Below, one piece after another: positions 1 to 10,959 of a stretch of 64,000 bases of DNA. The translations under genes and the position numbers were made by a program. Each line of letters begins with the position of its first letter. The stretch's first letter is position 1. The stretch is taken from positions 15,068,846-15,132,845 of the forward strand of contig NC_088779.1 in assembly GCF_954871325.1 (NCBI RefSeq). The letters run 5' to 3'. The stretch comes from Gordionus sp. m RMFG-2023. Its lineage: Eukaryota; Nematomorpha; Gordioida; Chordodea; Parachordodidae. The notes under the pieces were generated by a model, which saw only the letters and a list, made by a program, of their open reading frames with translations, was not told the origin of the DNA and did no database searches.

Positions 1-430
1 CCTATAAATATCAGATTTACTCATATTTTAACTTTTAGATTTCTAATGATTAATGGGAATATGTTAATCTCTTTTCCTACTAGGAACTCCATTAATAAAA
101 TTTTTATCATAGAGATATATACTTATTATTCCTATAAATATCAGATTTACTCATATTTTAATTTTTTTCTAGATTTCTAATGATTAATGGGAATATGTTA
201 ATCTCTTTTCCTATTAGGAACTCCATTAAAAAAATTTTTATAGTAGAGATTTATACTTATTATTCCTATAAATATCAGATTTACTCATATTTTAATTTAT
301 TTTTAGATTTCTATTGATTAATGGGAATATGTTAATCTCTTTTCTTACTAGGAACTCCATTAATAAAATTTTTATCGTAGAGATTTATACTTATTATTCC
401 TATAAATATCAGATTTACTCATATTTTCAT
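1..430. repeat. Satellite A, ~132-bp tandem repeat
   Basis: Three full units and part of a fourth begin at about 1, 131, 265 and 399, each opening with CCTATAAATATCAG. The period is 130-134 bp and the units are nearly identical, differing by a few substitutions and small T-run changes. The array is cut by the window edge on the left. No coding potential is evident; the short open frame across it simply follows the repeat. Confidence 0.9.
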
Positions 431-449
431 TTAGCTTTAAAAAAATTAA

Positions 450-695
450 TTGATTTATTGAATAATCATAATTTCCAGATAAAACTAGTAGCATATTTTA
501 AATTTTCTTTGGTTGGTTGGAGTTCCTGAATGGATTATATCAAGTGATGCTAAGATTAAAATTTCCAGATTAACAAGATAGCATATTTTAAATTTACTTT
601 GGTTGGTTGGAGTTCCTGAATAAATTATATCAAGTGATGCTAAGATTAAAATTTCCAGGTTTACAAGATAGCATATTTTAAATTTACTTTGGTTG
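450..695. repeat. Satellite B, 90-bp tandem repeat (left part)
   Basis: GGTTGGTTGGAGTTCC recurs at 511 and 601, and its first five bases recur at 691, giving a period of exactly 90 bp. The array is interrupted at 695 by the LTR element and resumes in register at 12482. Removing the element and one copy of GGTTG restores the normal repeat junction, so both sides were one array before the insertion. Confidence 0.9.
691..695. other. Target site duplication GGTTG (left)
   Basis: This matches 12482-12486. With one copy removed the flanks read as an intact 90-bp satellite junction, which independently confirms the boundaries of the retrotransposon. Confidence 0.93.
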
Positions 696-1041
696 TGTCA
701 TAAATGTGACATTTTCTAATATAATGTCAATCAATTTATATATATATATATATATATTAGTTTTATCAATTGTATATAATTAATGAAATGTCAGTCATTT
801 CTGATAAATATGTTGTTGATTTTTTTTGACAAAGATTGACTTTTTAATTTTTCATGATTTTTTTTAATTACAATAAAACTTTTGAATTTTCACTTACTGT
901 GACTTAATAAAAATATAGATCCAAGTTTCAGTTCCGTGTTTTCTTTAGTTATTCTTTCTGAGTTAATTCTTACTTTAGAATTTCGTTGGTTTTAGTAATT
1001 TTTTATATAGTTAACATTTGAAGCTTCCTTTTGTTTTGACA
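696..1041 (+). repeat. 5' LTR
   Basis: This 346-bp direct repeat matches 12145-12481. It begins TGTCATAAATGTGACA and ends TTTTGACA. It contains a variable AT dinucleotide run near 738-757 and an AATAAA signal near 907. Immediately inside lies a short hairpin-forming stretch, CGACTA-ccagg-a-TAGTCG (about 1052-1069), where a primer binding site would be expected. I cannot match it to a specific tRNA 3' end. Confidence 0.9.
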
Positions 1042-1225
1042 GTTGTTGACCGCGACTACCAGGATAGTCGATTCCAGGGTTATTCGGTATTTTAAGGTAA
1101 AAAAAAAATATTTTATTTTATATTTTGTATCTCCATTCAGAACACAACGCAATCACCTTTTTGTGTAAATTTTTAGAAATTTAACACGGCCGTTTTAAAG
1201 TAATATAAATTTTTCATATAATGAG

Positions 1226-2035
1226 ATGGGCTTTATATTTAATTTTGATATTGAGCCTAGCGTATTTGATAAAATTTCGGAGTATCCGAGTATTACTTAT
1301 CAAAGTTTGTATCAAATGGTTGATAAATTTGATGTAAATAATGCCTTAGTGACAAGTTTATTGTTGGTCCTACTGTATGTGTTACATATTATTATAAAAT
1401 TTTTGTTTGAAAAATGTACGCTGGTTGCGACCAGAGTATATGGTAATTGGAAAATAGACACTCCGGTGTCGGCTGATTGTTGGAAAAAGATTTCGGTCTT
1501 GGAAAGTAGTTTAAATGGAATTTTAAATGAAATCAAGAACGGCAGACCTGAAAAGGTGGAAACGATGAAAGATAATAACTATGATCGTTTGGATAGTGTG
1601 AAGTGATCTATAGTTATCCTCCAGGAATTGAAAGAATTAAAAGAAGTGATTAAGATTATATATCAAGATATAAATACGTTGGTTTTGGCGAATAGTAATA
1701 TTAATAAAGGCCAAATACGTGGTCCGACATGGACAAATAGAAAAAATATTTCCATTGAAAAAAATGGCTTTTCAGGTCATAAGAAAATTTTAGAAGATTT
1801 GAAATGTACCCGCTGTGGGTATGTGGGTCACAAGAAAGAGACCTGCGAAATCAAAGAACAAAATTTTTGTGAAGGTTTTCCGTTAAAGAAACTGGCATTA
1901 GAAAATTCTAATGTTAGAAAAATTTCTGGTACTAACACGAATAAATTTGATGTTTTACGATCGAATTATGGCAAATCCCGTTTGTGTTTTAAATGTAACA
2001 AACCGGGACATGTAGCCATAAACTGTAAAAATTGA
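1226..2035 (+). pseudogene. gag-like region of the LTR element
   Basis: Two open stretches are seen. The first (from 1226, about 126 codons) carries one strongly hydrophobic segment (about residues 41-61), unusual for a gag product, and no recognisable capsid motif. The second (about 1628-2035) ends with two zinc knuckles of the CX2CX4HX4C type, CTRCGYVGHKKETC and CFKCNKPGHVAINC, typical of retrotransposon nucleocapsid proteins. Placement between the 5' LTR and protease supports a gag role. The region is short for a Ty3/Gypsy gag, and the family normally has a capsid domain that I could not identify here. Part of a broken element. Confidence 0.7.
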
Positions 2036-2116
2036 CTATATGATTGCAAATGTAATCATATAGTAGGTAGGAGATCGGGATGGAAAAATGATAATAAAGT
2101 CAATGATCATGCTGAA

Positions 2117-5070
2117 ATGAGATATAATTCTCGTAAAAGCTGGGGTTATAACCGAAATTTTTGTATTCATGATGATAAAAATAATAAAGATTCTAATGAT
2201 TTTAAATGGGAGAAATATCCTAGGGGTATTGTTAAATATTCCGATGAAAGGAATATTAATATTTTCAGATGGGAAAAATATCCCAGTTATATTGCAAAAA
2301 AAAATATGAATATTGTTAAGGAACCACTAAATTCCGAGTTGAATTTATGTTCAAATGAGAATTCTCATGAAACTGATGTTTCAAATGAGATTAATATTGA
2401 TCAGTCAATTAAAACATATGATATTTTAATGACTGAGAGATTAGTCGAACCTTGTCCTTGTCCAAGAGTTATCGTAAGAGTTGACTCGAGGGATATTGAC
2501 ATGTTGTTCGACACAGGGGCTAGCATTTCTATAATGTCTCGAAGAAATTATTTTAAGTATTGGCCTAAAGGTAAGCTCGAGAAAGAATCTATGTGTGTCA
2601 GACAATTTGATGGGTCTGAGATAATAGTTTTGGGAAAAACTAAATTGGGCGTAATTCTTCATGATACCACATTTTTCCTAGATTTATGGGTAGTAAAGAA
2701 AGATGTGGAAACCATCATGGGGTGGGATTGGATTGTTCAGTTAGGTCCTTTCAGTAATTATTGGAATATTTTTGCCCTACATAATGGTTCGGCCATAATT
2801 AACCCGAAAGACCAAAATATTGCTTATAACGCTCGAAAAAATATCCGTGAAATAGAAGGGAAGGATTTAACCGTAAAACAAAATGATTCAACCCGTAATT
2901 CTGATAGGTATGTAAAGTCCACGGAATTAATGGCTGAAAACAACATTAGCATTGATAAAACCACAGTGGTTGCTACTATTGGTATTCCTGAATTACATAA
3001 AATGAGTGAAAATATATCTCGTTTAATGAAGAAGTATGAAATAATTTTCGAAGACAAATTAGGTTGTCTTAATGATTATCAAGTAGATATAAAATTAAGG
3101 GAAGGATTTGCACCTATTTTCCTAGCGTGTCGTCGAGTCCCTTTTGAATGGAAAAAGGAAATTGACGAAGAATTGGATCAATGGGTTAAAAATGGTATCA
3201 TTGTTCCAGTGGAATATAGTGTATGGGCAACCCCGTTGGTACCGGTTAAGAAATCAAATGGTAAATTGAGACTCTGTGCTGATTTCAGAGTAACCGTTAA
3301 TCGATGGGTAGTAGAGGTTAAATATCCTTTACCCCGAATTGAGGAAATTTTGGCCCAGTTGAAGGGAGCGAAATATTTTTCAAAGGTTGATTTTTCGTCA
3401 GCCTATTTACAATTACCTTTGAGGGAGGAGATTCGTAAATTATTGACGATCACGACTCCCAAAGGGTTGTTCGCTTTTTGTAGATTAACATTTGGGTTGA
3501 GTGTGTCAGCGCCTATTTTTCAGCGCACCATGGCGTCAGTTTTCCAAGGACTAGAGGGTGTATTTTATTACATGGATGATGTGCTAATTACAGGGATAAC
3601 GCCTGAGCATCATAACCATCGTCTGGAGGAAGTTAAAAGAATTTATGGTAAAGGCTTGAGAGCCAGCAAAGAAAAAAGCATTTTGGGCGTAATGGAGGTC
3701 GAATATGTAGGCCATCAAATAAATGGGATTGAGGTGAAGCCATTGCAAAAAAATTTGAAAAATAAAATTTGAAGCAGCCCAATAATAAGGCTGAAGTGCA
3801 GTCTTTTTGGGTATGGTAAATTACTATCATCGTTTTATAGAGGATTTTGCGAAGGTAGCTGCTCCGTTATATGAGTTATTAAAAAAGGGTGTTCATTTCG
3901 ATTGGAAAGTAGAGCAACAAGAAGCATTTGAAATTTTAAAGAGAAAAATTGGGGAAGAGCCAATTTTAGTCTGTTTCAACAATGATTTAGAAATTATTTT
4001 AGATGTTGATGCCTCCAACAAAGGTGTTGGAGGAGCCTTATTACATGTAATTGATGGTGTGGAAAGACCCATCCTTTTTTTTCTCGAGTTTTTCGGGATG
4101 TCGAAACGAGGTATTCGGTAATTGAACACGAGGCCTTGGCCGTGATTTTCGGTTTGACGAAATGCCGTGAATATTTGATTGGTAAAAAATTTGAAATTTT
4201 TACTGACCACAAGCCGTTAATCCACCTATTCCGAAAAGATAATAGGGAGTTAATGCTATCTCCCCGGTTACAACGTTGGTTATTATTAGTGGGCAGTTTT
4301 AACGTAGAAGTTAGATATCGTCGGGGCAAAGAGAATCATTTGCCTGATATTTTGTCCCGGTTGGGTTCTGGCTGTGCAGACCTAGAAGTAAATGATAGTA
4401 GAAACATTGATAGAGAGAAGGCCTTAGTGCGTTCTCTGTCTTATATTTTAAAAGGGGGTCCTACCAATTGGGAGGATTTGAAAACCAATACGGCGAATGA
4501 CAAAGTTCTAGGTCAGATAAAATTAAGTCTAACAGGAGATAAACCTTGGAAAAACAAATATGATGCATATAAAAAAATACAGAAAAAAAATATCAATTGT
4601 TGATGACTGTATTATGAGGGGAAACAGGGCCGTGATTCCTTATAAATTACGGAGTAAAATTATGAAATTATTGCACGCCGGTCATCAAGGTCGAGACAAG
4701 ATGAAGTCTTGGGCTCGAGAATATGTATGGTGGCCTGGTATGGGCAAGGATATTGAACGGATTACCAGGAAATGCGTTCCTTGTAATGCCTGTGCTCCTA
4801 TGCCCCGTAAAGAGGTAGGGCAATTTTGGCCTAAATCAAAGAAACCTTGGGAACGTATCCACATCGATTTCTTTGATCTTGATAAAAAGACATATTTTTT
4901 AGTGGTAGACTCGTATTCTAAATGGATAGAATATGCAGAAGTACATGGATATACCACAAAAATTGTTGTGAAAAAATTAAGAGAATTATATGCTCGGTTC
5001 GGTTTTCCGGACAAGATAGTGTCTGACGGGGGTCCCGCCTTTGTCAGTGAAGATTTTAAACAGTTTTGTC
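2117..5070 (+). pseudogene. pol region: protease, RT, RNase H, integrase
   Basis: The aspartic protease is marked by LFDTGAS near 2501-2525. The reverse transcriptase runs through roughly 3100-3770 with the catalytic YMDDV box near 3567-3583 and the Gypsy-type LRLCADFR and FSKVDFSSAYLQL motifs. RNase H follows at about 3970-4360 (VDASNKGVGGALL; FEIFTDHKPL). Integrase begins with an HHCC zinc-binding domain (about 4670-4800: LLHAGHQGRDK, CVPCNAC) and the start of its catalytic core (HIDFFDLD, IVSDGGPAF) to about 5070, where an inverted self-copy begins. Domain order is that of Ty3/Gypsy. The pol is a broken fossil. Confidence 0.9.
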
Positions 5071-5196
5071 TTTTACCAATCAAATATTCACGGCATTTCG
5101 TCAAACCGAAAATCACGGCCAAGGCCTCCTGTTCAATTACCGAATACCTCGTTTCGACATCCCGAAAAACTCGGGAAAAAAAGGATGGGTCTTTCC
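5071..5196 (-). repeat. Inverted copy of the RNase H segment
   Basis: This stretch is the reverse complement of about 4060-4185 of the same element: the peptide MAVIFGLTKCREYLIGK reads on the minus strand here and on the plus strand at 4136. It marks the point where the direct pol order stops and the inverted mosaic begins. Confidence 0.85.
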
Positions 5197-5202
5197 ACCA
5201 TT

Positions 5203-5783
5203 AATTATATACAATTGATAAAACTAATATATATATATATATATAAATTGATTGACATTATATTAGAAAATGTCACATTTACGACATGCCACCCCTTTAT
5301 GGGCTGTGGCACGCCAAAAAAAAATATATATAGATATTTAACAAAGCTAGGATGCACGAATCTTGTGGAAGTCCTCACGACAGCAATTGGTTCTCCCACA
5401 ACTCCATATCGTCGATACGAGGGGCTTCCGCAGAAAAGGCGGACGTCGTCGGAGCAGGCCCGTGGATACTATCGACAGCTAGTTGCTGAATATTGTCGAT
5501 GGGGGGGGGGGTTTGATATACTGCTGGAACTACCATTGGAGGTGCCAATTAGAGCACCCCGGTTGGCCAACGAAATTCTTAAATATAGAAAAATCTAAAA
5601 GAAAACACGGAACTGAAACTTGGATCTATATTTTTATTAAGTCACAGTAAGTGAAAATTCAAAAGTTTTATTGTAATTAAAAAAAATCATGAAAAATTAA
5701 AAAGTGATTCTTTGTCAAAAAAAATCAACAACATATTTATTAGAAATGACTGACATTTCATTAATTATATACAATTGATAAAA

Positions 5784-5824
<41 letters not shown>

Positions 5825-5862
5825 TGATTGAAATTATATTAGAAAATGTCACATTTACGACA
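5203..5862 (-). repeat. Inverted LTR / 3'-region / LTR copies
   Basis: 5203-5286 and about 5571-5862 are reverse complements of the LTR, each ending at the LTR start (…TTACGACA). Between them, about 5287-5570 is the reverse complement of the segment that precedes the 3' LTR (about 11860-12144), including its GGCACGCC/TGGCATG-like junction. So an LTR end with its adjoining 3' region has been duplicated in inverted orientation inside the element. The short open frame over 5041-5598 is a by-product. Confidence 0.8.
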
Positions 5863-6690
5863 TGCCACCCCTTTATGGGCTGTGGCACGCCTATAAACAA
5901 ACAAATAAACAAGAAAAAATAGATATTTTTAAAAAATTTGTCACGGTATATATATTCTGGGCCAAAAAAAATGATCGATATATATCGGTGTTGCATGATC
6001 AATCAAATTGCTATAGCAGATTTGTAAAATTTTATAAAGTCCTTCGATTTTATTTTTAATTTAATTATATCATGATTACCTTAAATATTTCAAAAAAAAT
6101 AGCTAATTTCAATGTGAATGATTGTGATAGTGAATATAACTATGGGAAATACCCAACTCGAAAGGGACAATAGATATTCCCTAATTTCTGAATTGTCATT
6201 AATATTATTTTAAACATCAACATTATTTTGTTTTGTCGGGGATAATAAAATCTTTGTCAAATCATCTGCTTCGTTTTCTTTGTCGGCGATATCCATTTGT
6301 AATAAAGACTGTTCATTGCCTAAATTCATCATTGGTGGTACTGTGGTATTCCTTTGTGGAGTTTTGGGATAACGAAGACACTATTATTATAATCGGGTGG
6401 TTGTAATTGTTCCGAAAGGTGGAGTGGTGGAGTAAACGATAATTCATGAGCATTGGTTTGATAATCAACTGGACACGAAGGAGAAACAACTTTAAAAAAA
6501 AACTTTACTTAAAAATTTTAACAAAAATTTTTATGAATAGAGATCTAGTGGGTATCTGTATGAAAACAAATTATTATAATACTTTTTACAAAAAAAATTA
6601 TATGAGGAATCTATTATAATATTTAAAAAAAAACTTATAATATATTTTAAAAAAAAACTATTAAAAAAAAACTTATATTAAAAACTTATA
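5863..6690. other. Internal stretch of the LTR element, unclear
   Basis: AT-rich sequence unlike the pol arms. On the minus strand, roughly 6200-6480 reads as fairly uninterrupted, non-repetitive protein-like sequence (Pro-rich, for example SPSCPVDYQTNAHELSF) lying downstream of the minus-strand ORF at 6690-6981. It may be the continuation of the unknown 3' ORF of this element. No family recognised. Confidence 0.4.
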
Positions 6691-6981
6691 TTAAAAACTA
6701 TTTCTCCCATGTGCTTCAATTTTCTCAATAATATTATTACAATATCCCTTGGTGTGAGCGTCAAATGAAACAAATAACATACTTTCTAACTCATTCACGC
6801 GAATCCCCCAATAAAAATAAGTAAGGAAAAATTTTGCAACCATAAAACTGGGAGAAACAAATATTGAATACATCAACCATCTTCTTACCAAATGTTTAAG
6901 TTGATCAACATTAAAATCACCAACTATTTGAATACCCTTTAAAAAAAAACTTTCCATTAATCTAATAAAAGATAAAAACAT
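6690..6981 (-). pseudogene. Unknown 3' ORF of the LTR element (inverted-arm copy)
   Basis: About 96 codons, matching the plus-strand ORF at 10629-10952 almost residue for residue (shared: LKHLVRRWLMYSIFVSPS, FDAHTKGYC, IIEKIEAHGRNSF). Lies 3' of integrase in the element's own orientation. The sequence is mildly hydrophobic in its middle. I recognise no envelope, capsid or enzyme motif. Conservation in both arms shows it belongs to the element. Confidence 0.55.
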
Positions 6982-7229
6982 CTTTTCATTACACTAAAAA
7001 AAAACTTTATATTGTTTTCATTACACTAAAAAAAAACTTTCTATTAATCTAATAAAAGATAAAAACATCTTTTCATTACACTAAAAAAACTTTCTATTCA
7101 TTTAATGACAATATACAAACATCTTTTCATTACATTGAAAACAAAACTTTATTTAATAAAAGATAACATTAACACAAATCTGTTATTAATTTAACAAAAC
7201 AGACAAAGAACATTCCTTAACGAACCAAA

Positions 7230-7610
7230 CCGAAGAAAACTTTCCATATCATTACCATGTTGACAAACTTTTTATTAAACCCGTCTACATTGAACTATGA
7301 TTTTAATCGAAAATGACCAACAACCCGTCTATATTGAACTATGATTTTTAATATGACCAAATATATATCATTACCATGTTGACAAACTTTTTATTAAACC
7401 CGTCTAAATTGAACTATGATTTTAACTGAAAATGACCAACAACCCGTCTATATTAACATACTTACAATATGACCAAATATATTCGGAAACCGATTTTATT
7501 AAACCCGTCTAAATTGAACTATGATTTTAACTGAAAATGACCAACAACCCGTCTATATTGACATATTTTCAATATGACCAAATATATTCGGAAACCAAAC
7601 CCATACGAAC
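7230..7610 (-). repeat. 3'-region tandem repeats of the LTR element (left arm)
   Basis: Overlapping repeats built from the blocks AACCCGTCTAAATTGAACTATG, TGAAAATGACCAACAACCCG and AATATGACCAAATATATTCG. The same blocks occur in the spacer (8778-9040) and, inverted, at 9990-10400. They sit between integrase and the unknown 3' ORF and have no coding character. Confidence 0.8.
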
Positions 7611-7725
7611 CCCCCCCCCCCCAAAAAAAAAATAAGACGCTTCTTATTTATCCCAATCTTACATGATCGTGATGACGAATCACAGTCACCCCTGTTATTA
7701 ACAACAATCGGGCCCAAACCTTTTG

Positions 7726-8356
7726 TCACACGGCAAACCGTACCCCTAATTTTACTTCCATTGAGGTAATAGTTTTCTTCTTTGGTTTTAAGAAATCCAA
7801 AGGACCCCGTGTTCGCCTACCTAAAAATAACTCGACAGGCGTAACTCCCTCTCGATTACGAGAATTGAGGTAATATAATTGACATGTAAGCCTCCTCTTT
7901 ATGGGTTCCAGCCTTTTTGATCCAATTTTTAACAATGGCTACCATCCTCTCAGCTTGTCCATTCGAGCTGGGATGATATGGTGGAGCTAGAATGTGTTTT
8001 GTCTGTGACTCAACACAAAACTGTTTAAAATCTTCACTGACAAAGGCGGGACCCCCGTCAGACACTATCTTGTCCGGAAAACCGAACCGAGCATATAATT
8101 CTCTTAATTTTTTAACAACAATTTTTGTGGTAAATCCATGTACTTCTGCATATTCTATCCATTTAGAATACGAGTCTACCACTAAAAAATATGTTTTATC
8201 AAGATCAAAGAAATCGATGTGGATACGTTCCCAAGGTTTCTTTGATTTAGGCCAAAATTGCCCTACCTCTTTACGGGGCATAGGAGCACAGGCATTACAA
8301 GGAACGCATTTCCTGGTAATCCGTTCAATATCCTTGCCCATACCAGGCCACCATAC
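7726..8356 (-). pseudogene. Inverted integrase copy (left arm)
   Basis: Minus-strand copy of the integrase zinc finger (CVPCNAC), catalytic core (IHIDFFDLD, IVSDGGPAFVSEDF, then the glutamate block SSNGQAERMV) and C-terminal part (PVELFLGRRTRG). Broken fossil fragment of the same family as 2117-5070. Confidence 0.85.
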
Positions 8357-8677
8357 TGTCGTAAATGTGACATTTTCTAATATAATGTCAATCAATTTAT
8401 ATATATATATATATTAGTTTTATCAATTGTATATAATTAATGAAATGTCAGTCATTTCTGATAAATATGTTGTTGATTTTTTTTGACAAATAATCACTTT
8501 TTAATTTTTCATGTTACAATAAAACTTTTGAATTTTCACTTACTGTGACTTAATAAAAATATAGATCCAAGTTTCAGTTCCGTGTTTTCTTTTAGATTTT
8601 TCTATATTTTAGAATTTCGTTAGTTTTAGTAATTTTTTATATAGTTAACATTTGAAGCTTCCTTTTTGTTTTTGTCA
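8357..8677 (+). mobile_element. Solo LTR inserted in the inverted integrase copy
   Basis: A 321-bp LTR (TGTCGTAAATG…TTTTGTCA) flanked by a perfect 5-bp duplication CATAC (8352-8356 and 8678-8682). Joining the flanks restores the sequence found intact in the other integrase copies (near 4725 and 9157). So this is a real insertion that afterwards lost its interior by LTR-LTR recombination, and it postdates formation of this arm or of its source. Confidence 0.9.
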
Positions 8678-8777
8678 CATACATATTCTCGAGCCCAAGA
8701 CTTCATCTTGTCTTGACCTTGATGACCGGCGTGCAATAATTTCATAATTTTACTCCGTAATTTATAAGGAATCTATA

Positions 8778-9063
8778 ATGACATATTTTCAATATGACCA
8801 AATATATTCGGAAACCGATGTTATTAAACCCGTCTAAATTGAACTATGATTTTAACTGAAAATGACCAACAACCCGTCTATATTGACATATTTTCAATAT
8901 GACCAAATATATTCGGAAACCGAACCCATACGAACCCCCCCAAAAAAATAAGACGCTTCTTATTTATCCCAATCTTACATGATCGTGATGACGAATCACA
9001 GTCACCCCTGTTATTAACAAAATTTCACTTAATTTCGAACCCCGGTTCAATATGACCAGGGCC
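8778..9063 (-). repeat. Spacer of the palindrome: 3'-region repeats
   Basis: Same block composition as 7230-7610, minus orientation, ending at the junction where plus-strand integrase sequence begins near 9060. No ORF. Confidence 0.75.
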
Positions 9064-9922
9064 GTGATTCCTTATAAATTACGGAGTAAAATTATGAAAT
9101 TATTGCACGCCGGTCATCAAGGTCGAGACAAGATGAAGTCTTGGGCTCGAGAATATGTATGGTGGCTTGGTATGGGCCAGGATATTGAACGGATTACCAG
9201 GAAATGCGTTCCTTGTAATGCCTGTGCTCCTATGCCCCGTAAAGAGGTAGGACAATTTTGGCCTAAATCAAAGAAACCAACGTATCCACTTCGATTTCTT
9301 TGATCTTGATAAAAAGACATATTTTTTAGTGGTAGACTCGTATTCTAAATGGATAGAATATGCAGAAGTACATGGATATACCACAAAAATTGTTGTTTAA
9401 AAATTAAGAGAATTATATGCTCGGTTCGATTTTCCGGACAAGATAGTGTCTGACGGGGGTCCCGCCTTTGTCAGTAAAAATTTTAAACAGTTTTGTGTTG
9501 AGTTACAGACAAAACACATTCTAGCTCCACCATATCATCCCAGCTCGAATGGACAAGCTGAGAGGATGGTAGCCATTGTTAAAAATTGGATCAAAAAGGC
9601 TGGAACCCATAAAGAGGAGGCTTACATGTCTCAATTATATTACCTCAATTCTCATAATCGAGAGGGAGTTACGCCTGTCGAGTTATTTTTAGGTAGGCGA
9701 ACACGGGGTCCTTTGGATTTCTTAAAACCAAAGAAGAAAACTATTACCTCAATGGAAGTAAAATTAGGGGTACGGTTTGCCGTGGGACAAAAGGTTTGGG
9801 CCCGATTGTTTGACAATCGGGCAACCAAATGGGAAAAGGGTTGGGTCATATTGAACCGGGGTTCGAAATCAAGTGAAATTTTGTTAATAACAGGGGTGAC
9901 CGTGATTCGTCATCACATGTAA
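9064..9922 (+). pseudogene. Integrase copy (right arm)
   Basis: Plus-strand integrase: zinc finger (KLLHAGHQGRDKMKSWAREY, CVPCNAC), core with SDGGPAF, the catalytic-Glu block SSNGQAERMV and a C-terminal region with PVELFLGRRTRG and VGQKVWARLFDNRATKWEKG. It reaches further 3' than the copy at 4670-5070 and so shows what the C-terminus of the family looks like. Broken fossil. Confidence 0.87.
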
Positions 9923-9989
9923 GATTGGGATAAATAAGAAGCGTCTTATTTTTTTTGGGGGGTTCATATGGGTTCGGTTTCGGAATATA

Positions 9990-10400
9990 TTTAGTCATAT
10001 TGAAAATATGTCAATATAGACGGGTTGTTGGTCATTTTCAGTTAAAATCATAGTTCAATTTAGACGGGTTTAATAAAGGTTTCCGAATATATTTGGTCAT
10101 GTTGAAAATATGTCAATATAGACGGGTTTAATAAAAAGTTTGTCAACATGGTAATGATATATATTTGGTCATATTAAAAATAGGTCAATATAGACGGGTT
10201 GTTGGTCATTTTCGATTAAAATCATAGTTCAATGTAGACGGGTTTAATAAAAAGTTTGTCAACATGTAATGATATATATTTGGTCATATTAAAAATAGGT
10301 CAATATAGACGGGTTGTTGGTCATTTTCGATTAAAATCATAGTTCAATGTAGACGGGTTTAATAAAAAGTTTGTCAACATGGTAATGATATGGAAAGTTT
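9990..10400 (+). repeat. 3'-region tandem repeats (right arm)
   Basis: Blocks TATAGACGGGTTGTTGGTCA, GACGGGTTTAATAAAAAGTT and ATATATTTGGTCATATT recur three to four times with a period of roughly 115-120 bp. Reverse complement of the 7230-7610 array. Confidence 0.8.
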
Positions 10401-10628
10401 TCTTCGGTTTGGTTCGTTAAGGAATGTTCTTTGTCTGTTTTGTTAAATGAATAACAGATTTGTGTTAATGTTATCTTGTATTAAATAAAGTTTTGTTTTC
10501 AATGTAATGAAAAGATGTTTGTATATTGTCTGTTATTAAATGAATAGAAAGTTTTTTTTGTGTAATGAAAAGATGTTTTTATCTTTTATTAGATTAATAG
10601 AAAATTTTTTTTTTAGTGTAATGAAAAG

Positions 10629-10952
10629 ATGTTTTTATCTTTTATTAGATTAATAGAAAGTTTTGTTTTAAAGGGTATTCAAATAGTTAGTGATTTTAAT
10701 GTTGATCAACTTAAACATTTGGTAAGAAGATGGTTGATGTATTCAATATTTGTTTCTCCTAGTTCTATGGTTGCAAAATTTTTCCTTACTTATTTTTATT
10801 GGGGGATTCGCGTGAATGAGTTAGAAAGTATGTTATTTGTTTCATTTGACGCTCACACCAAGGGATATTGTAATAAAATTATTGAGAAAATTGAAGCACA
10901 TGGGAGAAATAGTTTTTATTTTGATATAATGTGCTTTGCGCCGTGGGTCTAA
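10629..10952 (+). pseudogene. Unknown 3' ORF of the LTR element (right-arm copy)
   Basis: 107 codons from an ATG. Same protein as the minus-strand ORF at 6690-6981. Features: LRR-free, a hydrophobic middle (YSIFVSPSSMVAKFFLTYFYW), then a conserved block with FDAHTKGYC. Located 3' of integrase, upstream of about 570 bp of very AT-rich sequence. No known domain recognised; part of a broken element, so no function is claimed. Confidence 0.5.
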
Positions 10953-10959
10953 CTTAAGT

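Larger units (their letters stand above)
6695..10915. repeat. Imperfect palindrome of two ~1.9-2.1-kb arms
   Basis: About 6695-8777 (minus) and about 9064-10915 (plus) are inverted copies of the same segment: integrase zinc finger and core, a repeat-bearing 3' region, and the unknown 3' ORF. The left arm carries a solo LTR. The spacer (about 8778-9063) consists of the same 3'-region repeats in minus orientation. Integrase fragments are readable in both arms (PSSNGQAERMVAIVKNWIKK). The two arms are close in sequence. Confidence 0.88.

Noticed and set aside
314-529. 71-codon ORF at the window start
   Set aside because: Spans the two satellite repeat types; hydrophobic filler from AT-rich repeats.
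5041-5598. 185-codon ORF with SEQARGYYRQLVAEYCRW
   Set aside because: It crosses inverted LTR and 3'-region junctions, so it is a by-product of the rearrangement.
10629-10952. Envelope gene of an endogenous retrovirus
   Set aside because: No signal peptide, cleavage site, fusion peptide or Cys pattern; only a mildly hydrophobic middle. Left as an unknown ORF.
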